Positions 6,644 through 12,819 of a DNA stretch of 12,836 nucleotides are shown here, piece after piece. Source of the stretch: Patescibacteria group bacterium (GTDB lineage: Bacteria > Patescibacteriota > Gracilibacteria > UBA1369). Under the pieces are notes generated by a model that worked only from the letters and a program-made list of their open reading frames with translations, was not told the origin of the DNA and did not search any database. Each line of letters starts with the position of its first letter. The first letter of the stretch is position 1. Both the position numbers and the translations under genes were made by a program. The stretch covers positions 1 through 12,836 of the forward strand of contig JAHJEW010000129.1 in NCBI GenBank assembly GCA_018825335.1. Reading direction: 5' to 3'.

Positions 6644-7507
6644 TTAAGAAAGGGAAGGGTTTTGCTTGTGAACGGCTTTTATAACATTGTTCATCAGGCA
6701 GGCGACCGTCATCGGTCCGCACCCGCCCGGAACGGGAGTAATAAAAGACGCTTTTTTTGAAACAGTTACAAAATCACAGTCGCCGACCAGTTTACCGTCC
6801 TCCGTTCTGTTAATGCCAACATCAACCACAACCGCGCCCTCTTTCACCATATCCGCGGTAATAAGCCCCGCTTTTCCTACGGCAACAACCAAAATATCCG
6901 CCCGCTTTGTGTGGGCGGAAAGATCGACGGTCTTACTGTGGCAAGCCGTGACGGTCGCACCGCGATTCAATAGCATAATCGCAACCGGCTTCCCTACAAT
7001 ATTACTTCTTCCCACAATAACAGCCTCTTTTCCCTCAACGTCAATTTTAGCGTGCTCCAACATTTTTATTATCCCAAGGGGCGTGCACGGCGCAAGATCC
7101 TCAAACCTCGTGCTTAAAAACATTTTCCCAAGGTTATACGCCGTAAATCCGTCAACATCTTTTTGCGGCGCAACGGCTTTAATAATATCCGGCTCATAAA
7201 TATGCTTCGGCAGCGGCAGTTGAACAAGAATCCCGTGCACGGAATCGTCCTCATTCAGCCCGCGAATAACTTCTATCAGTTTTGCCGTATCCATCTCGTC
7301 GGCGCCGAATTTCATAATCTCACATTCAACACCGACAGTCTGTGAAGCTTTCTCTTTTGATTTTATATAAGACAAAGAGGCCGGATGATCTCCGACCAGA
7401 ATAATTACAAGTTTTGGCTGAATTCCTTTATTTTTAAGCTCCGCAGCATCGCTCTGTAACTTTGTGTACATCTCTTGAGCGATGAATTTACCATCCAACA
7501 AATTCAT
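6644..7507 (-). CDS. folD: Bifunctional methylene-THF dehydrogenase / methenyl-THF cyclohydrolase
   Basis: FolD interconverts 5,10-methylene-, methenyl- and 10-formyl-tetrahydrofolate with NADP, providing one-carbon units for purine ring closure and for other folate reactions. The 287 residues are of normal length. Y47 and K51 (Y-I-K-S-K) match the catalytic pair; V-H-G-I-L-V-Q-L-P-L-P is at 90-100, D-V-D-G at 117-120 and P-C-T-P at 140-143. The NADP-fold signature V-I-V-G-R-S-N-I-V-G-K-P is at 163-174. D-V-G-I-N-R is at 229-234 and T-P-V-P-G-G-C-G-P-M-T at 257-267, where the family usually has Val instead of Cys263. Its place between the deoxynucleotide genes and purF fits its role. No convincing promoter is seen in the 61 bases upstream, so transcription probably comes through from dut-tmk. 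Confidence 0.96.
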   Translation of the reverse strand: MNLLDGKFIAQEMYTKLQSDAAELKNKGIQPKLVIILVGDHPASLSYIKSKEKASQTVGVECEIMKFGADEMDTAKLIEVIRGLNEDDSVHGILVQLPLPKHIYEPDIIKAVAPQKDVDGFTAYNLGKMFLSTRFEDLAPCTPLGIIKMLEHAKIDVEGKEAVIVGRSNIVGKPVAIMLLNRGATVTACHSKTVDLSAHTKRADILVVAVGKAGLITADMVKEGAVVVDVGINRTEDGKLVGDCDFVTVSKKASFITPVPGGCGPMTVACLMNNVIKAVHKQNPSLS

Positions 7508-7568
7508 GGATGAACGGAAATTTTAAAGGATAGAACGGGATGCATGCTATCACTATGTGCCTCTATTA

Positions 7569-8180
7569 TCAAGCAGATCGAGCGCCAAACTCATGCAAAA
7601 ATTTTTCTACCGCATCCCAGATCAATTTTGCCGTATCATTAATATGCCGCTGTAAATGTACAACCTTCCAGTGACCATCCTTTGCCCGTTGCCGGAGTAT
7701 TTCATCAACGTGCCGGATCAAATCTTCATTTGATTCGTGTCTGTGCAAAGGCTCAACCGCATTAAGCGATCTCTCACCAACCAGAAGAATAGAAAAATCT
7801 TCCTCCAAAAGCCCGCGGTTCAGATCTTCCATCCAGACTTCATCAAGACCTTTGGCCGTTCCCCAGGCAATACCCGTTTGCGTGTAATCCTCCGCAACCA
7901 CAATTTTTCCCATGGAAAGCATTTCCTGAAGTTGCGGTTCAAAATCCCTGCGATTCTCCCTGAATAACATTTGCAGATCTTTCTCGGAAACCTGCTGCTC
8001 ACCGTCCGATCTTAAAATTTCGTTAATTTGCGGACCGGTCGGCTGCAGATCGTAAATGGGATACTTAATATAAACCGCATCGTAGCCCTCCTTATTCAGC
8101 CTTTCCACTAGCCGTTTTGCATGTGTGGATTTGCCGATGTTATTAATCCCGTACAGCGTTATGAAGGCTCCTTTTCTCAT
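7569..8180 (-). CDS. tmk: Thymidylate kinase (dTMP kinase) homologue
   Basis: This P-loop nucleotide kinase of 203 residues most probably phosphorylates dTMP to dTDP with ATP. The Walker A motif G-I-N-N-I-G-K-S-T is at 11-19 (the family usually has G-x-D-G-x-G-K-S/T). L-F-R-E-N-R-R at 72-78 matches the L-F-x-A-D-R-R helix, and G-K-I-V-V-A-E-D-Y-T-x-x-G-I-A-W at 91-106 matches the strand with D-R-Y followed by S-x-A-Y-Q. The Arg of D-R-Y is Asp here (E97-D98-Y99), a change at a position that normally touches the substrate or metal. The ATG at 8180 is chosen because the P-loop then sits at the usual distance from the N-terminus; a longer frame begins with TTG at 8216. The start lies inside dut: the genes overlap by 38 bases. 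It ends with TGA. Confidence 0.85.
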   Translation of the reverse strand: MRKGAFITLYGINNIGKSTHAKRLVERLNKEGYDAVYIKYPIYDLQPTGPQINEILRSDGEQQVSEKDLQMLFRENRRDFEPQLQEMLSMGKIVVAEDYTQTGIAWGTAKGLDEVWMEDLNRGLLEEDFSILLVGERSLNAVEPLHRHESNEDLIRHVDEILRQRAKDGHWKVVHLQRHINDTAKLIWDAVEKFLHEFGARSA

Positions 8181-8628
8181 TGAGTTTGGATTTATGTTGT
8201 CTGTCCGTACTGCCAAAACCGCCGCGGCTCACCACCCGCAAATCATCAACCTCCCGCCACACCAATTTATCCACGCGCACAAAAAGGCCCTGCGCAATCT
8301 TGTCGCCGCGGCCCACAACAACCTCTTCATCCGTAAAATTATAAACCTGAATTTTAACCTCATCTTCCGGCCCGCAATAATCATGGTCAATAATCCCGAT
8401 TCCGTGAGGCGTCAGAAGTCCCATTTTCCGCGGAGTGGAGCTGCGCGCGGCGACGGTAAGCATATAACCGTCAGGAACTTCCACTATAATATTCCCCGGC
8501 ACAAGCGCCAGACTTCGCGGAGGAACAATCGTCTCCGCGCGCGCCAGAATATCGAACCCGACGCTGCCGTCAGTTTCATACTGTGGCAGCGGCAGATCTT
8601 TATCCAGACGTTTTATTTTCACGTTCAT
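8143..8628 (-). CDS. dut: dUTP diphosphatase (dUTPase)
   Basis: The trimeric enzyme splits dUTP to dUMP and pyrophosphate, keeping uracil out of DNA and feeding thymidylate synthesis. All five family motifs are present in 161 residues: T-D-G-S-V-G-F-D at 19-26, A-R-S-S at 61-64, G-I-G-I-I-D-H-D-Y at 76-84 with the catalytic aspartate, R-G-D-K-I-A-Q at 107-113, and R-G-G-F-G-S-T at 135-141 near the C-terminus. After D-Y comes C-G-P-E-D-E, a few residues longer than in E. coli. A 20-residue basic tail follows motif 5, and most of it is encoded in the overlap with tmk. The ATG at 8628 is preferred to a longer frame from 8670: it puts motif 1 at the normal distance and lies six bases behind a -10 box, so the mRNA may be leaderless. 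Confidence 0.95.
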   Translation of the reverse strand: MNVKIKRLDKDLPLPQYETDGSVGFDILARAETIVPPRSLALVPGNIIVEVPDGYMLTVAARSSTPRKMGLLTPHGIGIIDHDYCGPEDEVKIQVYNFTDEEVVVGRGDKIAQGLFVRVDKLVWREVDDLRVVSRGGFGSTDRQHKSKLNEKRSLHNAVRD

Positions 8629-8634
8629 GGGCCC

Positions 8635-8664
8635 ACTGTACACGATAGATATGGCAGTCGACAA
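8635..8664 (-). promoter_or_regulatory. Promoter of dut (leaderless type)
   Basis: On the minus strand, TTGTCG (8659-8664) and TACAGT (8635-8640) are separated by 18 bases. Six bases lie between the -10 box and the dut ATG, placing the expected start on the A of ATG. An alternative pair further upstream (TTGCGC, 17 bases, TATCGT) is also possible and would give a short leader. Confidence 0.5.
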
Positions 8665-8686
8665 GCGCAAAAAAAGCTGATACCAT
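8658..8686 (+). promoter_or_regulatory. Promoter of the DUF1385 gene, divergent from dut (leaderless type)
   Basis: TCGACA (8658-8663) and an extended -10 (TG at 8678-8679, TACCAT at 8681-8686) are 17 bases apart. Seven bases separate the -10 box from the ATG at 8694, so transcription should begin on or next to the start codon. Its -35 box overlaps the opposite-strand dut -35 within the palindrome gtcgac (8657-8662). Confidence 0.6.
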
Positions 8687-8693
8687 AATACTC

Positions 8694-9650
8694 ATGAACA
8701 AAACTCGCAAAATTGATTTCGCGGTGGGCGGACAGGCCGTTATTGAAGGAGTTATGATGAGGTCGCCCGGGTTCATAACCGTCGCCGTCCGCAAAAATAG
8801 TGGCAAAATAAAAGTGAAAGACGAAACTTTCGTTGGAATTTCCGGCCGCGTAAAACTTTTTGCTCTGCCCTTTGTCCGCGGAGTGGCCAATCTTTTTGAG
8901 ATGATGATTGTAGGTACGCGCATGCTGAATTATTCCGCCAACGAATCGCTGGATCAGGAGGAGGAGGAGCCGGAAACCGCCGCGCAAAAACTGCTGACAA
9001 CCGTTTCTTTCGGTTTTTCAATTGTCTTCGCTCTGGGCATAAGCCTTTTCCTCTTCAAGTTTGTTCCTCTCTGGATAACGGAATATCTTAGTCATACCTT
9101 TACGGTTCTTACCGAAAAATACATACTCTTCAACCTGGTTGATGGCATTATAAAGACAACATTTTTCATCGTATACATTGGACTTTTAGGTCTGGCGCCA
9201 AGTATAAAAAGAGTTTTCGAGTATCACGGCGCCGAACATAAATCAATTTACACATATGAAAAAGGTCTGGAACTGACGCCCGAAAACGCAGCAGAACAAA
9301 GCCGTTTTCATCCGCGCTGCGGCACCAGTTTTATTCTTATTGTCTTCATGATAAGCATTTTTATTTACACTTTTGTACCCAGACTGGAAACTTTCTACGC
9401 CACATTTGCTCTTCGCGTGCTCTTCCTGCCATTAATAGCAGGTGTGTCCTACGAATTCCTGAAGTGGAGCGCCAAATACCACGAAAGTCCGATCATTAAA
9501 ATGCTTATTGCGCCGGGACTCTGGTTCCAGAGATTAACCACAAAAGAGCCGAGTAAAGAGCAGTTGGAAGTTGCGCTTAGCGCGCTCGGGAAAGCGCTGG
9601 AACTGGAGAAACTGCAAAAAAGCAAACAAAAGATAGTCGATGTAACGTAA
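8694..9650 (+). CDS. DUF1385 family (YqhQ-like) integral membrane protein
   Basis: The 318 residues show the family's marks: G-G-Q-A-V-I-E-G-V-M-M-R-S-P at 12-25, Y-H-G-A-E-H-K at 177-183, H-P-R-C-G-T-S-F at 206-213 and P-G-L-W-F-Q-R-L-T-T-K-E-P at 274-286. An acidic stretch (six Glu between 89 and 94 and nearby) precedes the first of about four hydrophobic segments, at roughly 104-127, 145-168, 212-228 and 237-254. The conserved His, Glu and Cys residues suggest a metal site or an enzymatic role, but the biochemical function of the family is not established. In other bacteria the gene often stands beside prfA; here it is next to a small anchored protein and divergent from dut. Downstream spacing of 7 bases points to a two-gene operon. 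Confidence 0.93.
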   Translation: MNKTRKIDFAVGGQAVIEGVMMRSPGFITVAVRKNSGKIKVKDETFVGISGRVKLFALPFVRGVANLFEMMIVGTRMLNYSANESLDQEEEEPETAAQKLLTTVSFGFSIVFALGISLFLFKFVPLWITEYLSHTFTVLTEKYILFNLVDGIIKTTFFIVYIGLLGLAPSIKRVFEYHGAEHKSIYTYEKGLELTPENAAEQSRFHPRCGTSFILIVFMISIFIYTFVPRLETFYATFALRVLFLPLIAGVSYEFLKWSAKYHESPIIKMLIAPGLWFQRLTTKEPSKEQLEVALSALGKALELEKLQKSKQKIVDVT

Positions 9651-9657
9651 GAATATT

Positions 9658-9972
9658 ATGGGAGAAAAACTGCAAAAATGGATTCCGGTAATAGTGGCTG
9701 TGGCCATAGCTCTTATTGTTCTCGTATGGTATGTGGCCAGCGGCCGCGGCAGTCTGGATCTGCAAACCAGAAAGCTCGCGACCGGTGACGGCATAAGTGA
9801 AATCAACGCCGGTGATCCGCAGAATATAGTCATAACATGCGAAAACGGCGAAAAATACGAAATCATGTTCACGCAGGGCCAGTCCAATTATGAAGAACTC
9901 GTCTTCAACGCCTGCGGCACGCAGGGAACTGTCGAAGATACGGAAACAGACGAAAACACACCTGCTACTTGA
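9658..9972 (+). CDS. Small membrane-anchored protein with exported C-terminal domain, unknown
   Basis: The protein has 104 residues. Residues 8-27 form one hydrophobic segment after a short start containing two Lys, which predicts an uncleaved anchor with the remainder outside. The exported part (about 30-104) has two cysteines, Cys61 (I-T-C-E-N-G) and Cys86 (N-A-C-G), that could form a disulphide, and an acidic tail rich in Thr, Glu and Asp. No family is recognised. It begins seven bases after the DUF1385 stop and probably depends on the same promoter, so it may be a partner of that membrane protein. It ends with TGA, and its last 8 bases overlap the end of rplA on the other strand; no terminator is visible between these convergent genes. 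Confidence 0.75.
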   Translation: MGEKLQKWIPVIVAVAIALIVLVWYVASGRGSLDLQTRKLATGDGISEINAGDPQNIVITCENGEKYEIMFTQGQSNYEELVFNACGTQGTVEDTETDENTPAT

Positions 9973-10669
9973 TCTCCGCCATCACGCTTGGCACATCAAG
10001 CTTGATGCCCGGACCCATACTGGTGGCCACGCACAGGTTTTTCACGAAAACGCCTTTAACCGCGGCCGGTTTTGCATCGGTTACAGCCTTAACAAAAGTT
10101 GTAAGGTTTTCTTTCAACTGATCTTCGCTGAAAGAAACTTTACCGAAAATCTGATGGATCTGTCCCTGTTTGTCGGTGCGGTATTCAACGCGTCCACCCG
10201 CAATTTCCTTAATGGTTTTGCCGGGAGTTGGTGAAACCGTGCCCGCCTTCGGGTTTGGCATTAAACCTTTGGTTCCAAGCGTTTTGGCGACCTTTCCAAG
10301 ATTTTTCATCACGTCCGGTGTTGCCACAACCACATCAAAATCCAGAAACCCTTTTGCAATCTCATCAATAAGCTCTTCATGACCGGCTTTAATGGCACCG
10401 GCATCCAACGATTCTTTAACTTTATCATCCGGAACGATGGCAATCACACGAACTTTTTTACCAGTCCCGTGGGGCAGGGAAATTGTACTGCGCACCAGCT
10501 GGTCCGCCTGGGTTGTATCAATCCCGAGTCTCATATGAATTTCGCACGATGCGTCAAACTTCGTGGTAGAGGTTTCTTTTAAAAGTTTAACAGCCTCATC
10601 GAGGGTGAAGTCGGATTTCTCTGCAAGCAGTTCGACCGCTTTTCGGTACTTTTTTCCATGTTTAGCCAT
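9965..10669 (-). CDS. rplA: 50S ribosomal protein L1
   Basis: L1 binds 23S rRNA at the mobile L1 stalk beside the E site and, in bacteria where it has been studied, also represses its own operon. The 234 residues are of normal length. It begins M-A-K-H-G-K-K-Y-R-K-A; the T-K-F-D-A-S-C-E-I-H-M-R-L-G-I-D strand follows near 35, and G-T-K-G-L-M-P-N-P-K-A-G-T-V at about 131-144 is the family signature. F-V-K-A-V-T-D-A-K-P with S-M-G-P-G-I near the C-terminus completes it. The ATG at 10669 is chosen by alignment; the open frame continues 16 codons upstream into the rplK-rplA gap but that part has no family likeness. The start is preceded by atttatttct and no Shine-Dalgarno. The presence of L1 is informative, since some candidate-phyla lineages are reported to lack it. 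Confidence 0.97.
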   Translation of the reverse strand: MAKHGKKYRKAVELLAEKSDFTLDEAVKLLKETSTTKFDASCEIHMRLGIDTTQADQLVRSTISLPHGTGKKVRVIAIVPDDKVKESLDAGAIKAGHEELIDEIAKGFLDFDVVVATPDVMKNLGKVAKTLGTKGLMPNPKAGTVSPTPGKTIKEIAGGRVEYRTDKQGQIHQIFGKVSFSEDQLKENLTTFVKAVTDAKPAAVKGVFVKNLCVATSMGPGIKLDVPSVMAEIK

Positions 10670-10728
10670 AGAAATAAATGGTTGCGTGGTGCAAGCGGCC
10701 TTCGGGGCCTCCCACAAAAAATAAAAAA
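10670..10728 (-). other. rplK-rplA gap with a possible RNA hairpin
   Basis: This 59-base gap is the longest inside the ribosomal cluster. On the minus strand GTGG (10712-10715) can pair with CCAC (10686-10689), and inside it GGCC (10706-10709) with GGCC (10697-10700). A T-rich run precedes it and another leads to the rplA ATG. It could be a binding site for L1 or a processing site, but it was not matched to any known L1-site consensus. Confidence 0.3.
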
Positions 10729-11154
10729 TTATTCTTCAATCATTACGCCCATGCTGCGGGCGGTGCCTGCAATAATTTTCATTGCATGATCAATATCATT
10801 TGCGTTCAGATCGGGCATCTTCGTTTCGGCGATCTCTTTCAGCTGGGATTTACCAAGCGTCCCGACTTTGTTTTTATTGGGTTCTCCTGAACCTTTCTGC
10901 AGATTCAGAGCCTTCAAAATCAGAACCGCTGCCGGAGGGGTTTTGGTAATATAGGAATAAGTTCTGTCGTCGAAAACAGAAATCTCAACCGGAACGATTG
11001 TGTCGCCCATCTGGGCCGTTTTGGCATTGAAATCTTTACAGAAACCCTGAATATCAAGACCGTGCTGACCCAGCGCCGGACCTACGGGAGGAGCCGGATT
11101 TGCCTTCCCCGCGGGGATTTGTAATTTCACAACGGTAACCAATGCTTTCGCCAT
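10729..11154 (-). CDS. rplK: 50S ribosomal protein L11
   Basis: L11 binds the GTPase-associated region of 23S rRNA, where elongation and release factors act. The 141 residues are of normal length. The N-terminal domain shows K-L-Q-I-P-A-G-K-A-N-P-A-P-P-V-G-P-A-L-G-Q-H-G at 10-32, then D-I-Q-G-F-C-K-D-F-N-A-K-T where most bacteria have N-I-M-E-F. The C-terminal RNA-binding domain runs from about 72 (K-T-P-P-A-A-V-L) to T-A-R-S-M-G-V at the end. The start is 13 bases behind the unknown anchored protein and is preceded by aattttt, without Shine-Dalgarno. Confidence 0.98.
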   Translation of the reverse strand: MAKALVTVVKLQIPAGKANPAPPVGPALGQHGLDIQGFCKDFNAKTAQMGDTIVPVEISVFDDRTYSYITKTPPAAVLILKALNLQKGSGEPNKNKVGTLGKSQLKEIAETKMPDLNANDIDHAMKIIAGTARSMGVMIEE

Positions 11155-11167
11155 AAAAATTGATCGA

Positions 11168-11869
11168 TTAAGTTTTTAAATATGTAATGAGCTGCTCTAT
11201 AAAGCCATGTAGCTCTTTACGGTACGTCAGAGCATACACAGTCTCGCGTATTTTTACAACCAAAAAAGCGGTGCTTTTATGGTCCCCGTAATTTATAAAA
11301 AAAGAGTTGTCACCATAACCATTGGTCTCGTTGATGCTAACATCAATCGCCCCGTCGGCTTTTTCCTTGATAAGATGATAAACCTCGCCTGCCAGCAGCT
11401 CGTTTTCGGCACGGAATTCATGAAAGCCCGCTATGATTTGTTTATTGTTCTGAAGCAAATTTTGCTGGATCACAGGCACGCTGCTATAGTCCCTAAGATC
11501 GATTTTTTCAAAAAGAATTCCGTTAAACGGAACCCGTTTCAAAGTAACATTCTGAAAACCGCTTAAACCAATAAGCCCGAAGTTGATTGCGGCCTCCGGT
11601 TCATTGGTCTGATTTGAGAGTGAAATCACTTTTGCGGGATCGGAGACGTCATCTGACGCCGCGGAATTATCCGCAAGATTATCAGCTGCAAAATCTATCG
11701 CCATCGGTTTGGTCTGACCTTCGGCCCAGTCACTTGATTTTGGCGTCTCTGTAGCCACAGATGCCTGCGAATCCGTTGGCTCCGCACCATAATCGTTAAC
11801 CAAAAACTCAGCAGCAACCACCACCACTATCACGGTAATAAAAAGTGAGAAAAGATTAGACTTGTTCAT
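11168..11869 (-). CDS. Unknown exported, membrane-anchored protein inside the nusG-rplK operon
   Basis: The protein has 233 residues and is of no family I recognise. Residues 6-24 form a hydrophobic segment after M-N-K-S-N, a signal anchor or signal peptide without a clear cleavage site. Residues 25-95 are a low-complexity linker rich in Ala, Ser, Asp, Glu and Thr. From about 96 to 233 a folded domain with alternating strands is likely, including F-G-L-I-G-L-S-G-F at 97-105, a central helical stretch, and a strand/helix end (S-T-A-F-L-V-V-K-I to L-I-T-Y-L-K-T). The gene starts 7 bases after nusG and ends 13 bases before rplK, so it is tightly embedded in an operon that in most bacteria runs nusG-rplK directly. 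It would be made together with the ribosomal proteins although it acts outside the cytoplasm. Confidence 0.82.
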   Translation of the reverse strand: MNKSNLFSLFITVIVVVVAAEFLVNDYGAEPTDSQASVATETPKSSDWAEGQTKPMAIDFAADNLADNSAASDDVSDPAKVISLSNQTNEPEAAINFGLIGLSGFQNVTLKRVPFNGILFEKIDLRDYSSVPVIQQNLLQNNKQIIAGFHEFRAENELLAGEVYHLIKEKADGAIDVSINETNGYGDNSFFINYGDHKSTAFLVVKIRETVYALTYRKELHGFIEQLITYLKT

Positions 11870-11875
11870 AAGAAA

Positions 11876-12421
11876 CTACTTCTTTTTGACCTGCGTGAAA
11901 TCAAGCTCAACCGGAGTCTCGCGCCCAAAAATTGAAATAAGAACTTTAATCTTCCCTTTTTCTTCATCGACTTTGTCTACAACTCCATCATAATTGACAA
12001 ACGGTCCGTCCAAAAGCACCACAGTATCCCCCTTGGTAAAATCGATCTTGAATTTCGGCTCCTGCTCGCCCATGCGGCGTTTGATAACCTTGAATTCCTC
12101 CGGCGAAACCGGAACCGGCGTAGTGCCCGATCCAACAAATCCCGTCACATTTGGGGTGTTTCTGACAACATACCATGAGTAGTCGGTAACAACCATTTCC
12201 ACCAGTACATAACCCGGGAAAATACGTTTCTCTTCCGTTTTAGGCTCACCCTTTTTTATAACGATTTGCGTTTCCTTCGGCACCACCACGTCGAATATCA
12301 GATCCTGCATTCCCAAAGATTCTATACGTTGAAGCAAAGCCTCTCGAACGGCGTCTTCATAACCCGAATAAGTGTGAACCACATACCAGTGCCGACCTGT
12401 GTTTTCCGCCTGTTTTGCCAT
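11876..12421 (-). CDS. nusG: Transcription termination/antitermination protein NusG
   Basis: NusG binds RNA polymerase and, through its C-terminal KOW domain, Rho or ribosomal protein S10. The 181 residues are of normal length: the NGN domain starts W-Y-V-V-H-T-Y-S-G-Y-E at 12-22, has K-R-I-F-P-G-Y-V-L-V at 65-74, R-N-T-P-N-V-T-G-F-V-G at 87-97, and ends near the P-V-S-P-E-E-F helix at 104-110. The KOW domain follows at about 125-165 with G-D-T-V and G-P-F-V-N-Y-D-G-V-V. The ATG at 12421 matches the family start; a longer frame reaches back into secE and is not used. The 13-base gap after secE reads cctttctctattc, pyrimidine-rich and without Shine-Dalgarno. Confidence 0.97.
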   Translation of the reverse strand: MAKQAENTGRHWYVVHTYSGYEDAVREALLQRIESLGMQDLIFDVVVPKETQIVIKKGEPKTEEKRIFPGYVLVEMVVTDYSWYVVRNTPNVTGFVGSGTTPVPVSPEEFKVIKRRMGEQEPKFKIDFTKGDTVVLLDGPFVNYDGVVDKVDEEKGKIKVLISIFGRETPVELDFTQVKKK

Positions 12422-12434
12422 GAATAGAGAAAGG

Positions 12435-12797
12435 TTAGTTAGAAGAACCGTCTTCGCCGGAATCCAAAGGTACGGTTTCCACCGAAATTTCTCCGCCATC
12501 AGCCGTTTCGGCGGTTACATCAGTGACATTAACTGTATTTTCAATAGGCGCGTTCTCCTCATAATAAACAGGAGCCGATCTGGCCGGCCCAAGATCCAAT
12601 AAAGCCTTGTGACCAAAGCCGAAAACATAATCAAGTACACCGATTGCAAATGCAATGACGATCACAAAACCCAGTACCAGAAAAGTTATTCGTATAGCCT
12701 GATTGCGCGTGGGCCAGGCCACTTTCCTAAGCTCCTGATAACTTGATTCAAGATAGCTTTTTATGGCGTATCCCTTTTTTGCTTGTACTTTAGCCAT
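12435..12797 (-). CDS. secE: Protein translocase subunit SecE with acidic C-terminal extension
   Basis: SecE clamps the SecY channel in the membrane. Residues 15-32 carry the amphipathic helix with the typical Y-Q-E-L-R-K-V-A-W-P-T-R, followed by one membrane segment at about 36-60. Single-spanning SecE proteins usually end soon after this segment, at 60-70 residues; here another 60 follow, with 12 Asp/Glu and only 2 Lys/Arg, predicted to lie on the outer face. The gene begins the secE-nusG cluster. Its leader (aatttaaatttcatttc) has no Shine-Dalgarno at the right distance; an agagga lies too far upstream. The promoter was not identified and may be outside the window. Confidence 0.93.
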   Translation of the reverse strand: MAKVQAKKGYAIKSYLESSYQELRKVAWPTRNQAIRITFLVLGFVIVIAFAIGVLDYVFGFGHKALLDLGPARSAPVYYEENAPIENTVNVTDVTAETADGGEISVETVPLDSGEDGSSN

Positions 12798-12819
12798 GAA
12801 ATGAAATTTAAATTCCTCT

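Noticed and set aside
8629..8670. Longer dUTPase start at 8670
   Set aside because: It would add 14 residues unlike the family and would run through the predicted dut promoter.
8600..9021. Several overlapping minus-strand open frames antisense to the start of the DUF1385 gene
   Set aside because: They have low-complexity or Arg/Phe-rich translations with no domain likeness, and the plus-strand frame is clearly a real family member.
10670..10717. A 16-residue N-terminal extension of L1
   Set aside because: The open frame continues, but the extension has no likeness to L1, whose normal start M-A-K-H-G-K-K-Y fits the ATG at 10669.
12422..12499. Longer NusG start overlapping secE
   Set aside because: The extra residues do not belong to NusG, and the ATG at 12421 gives the normal length behind a 13-base gap.
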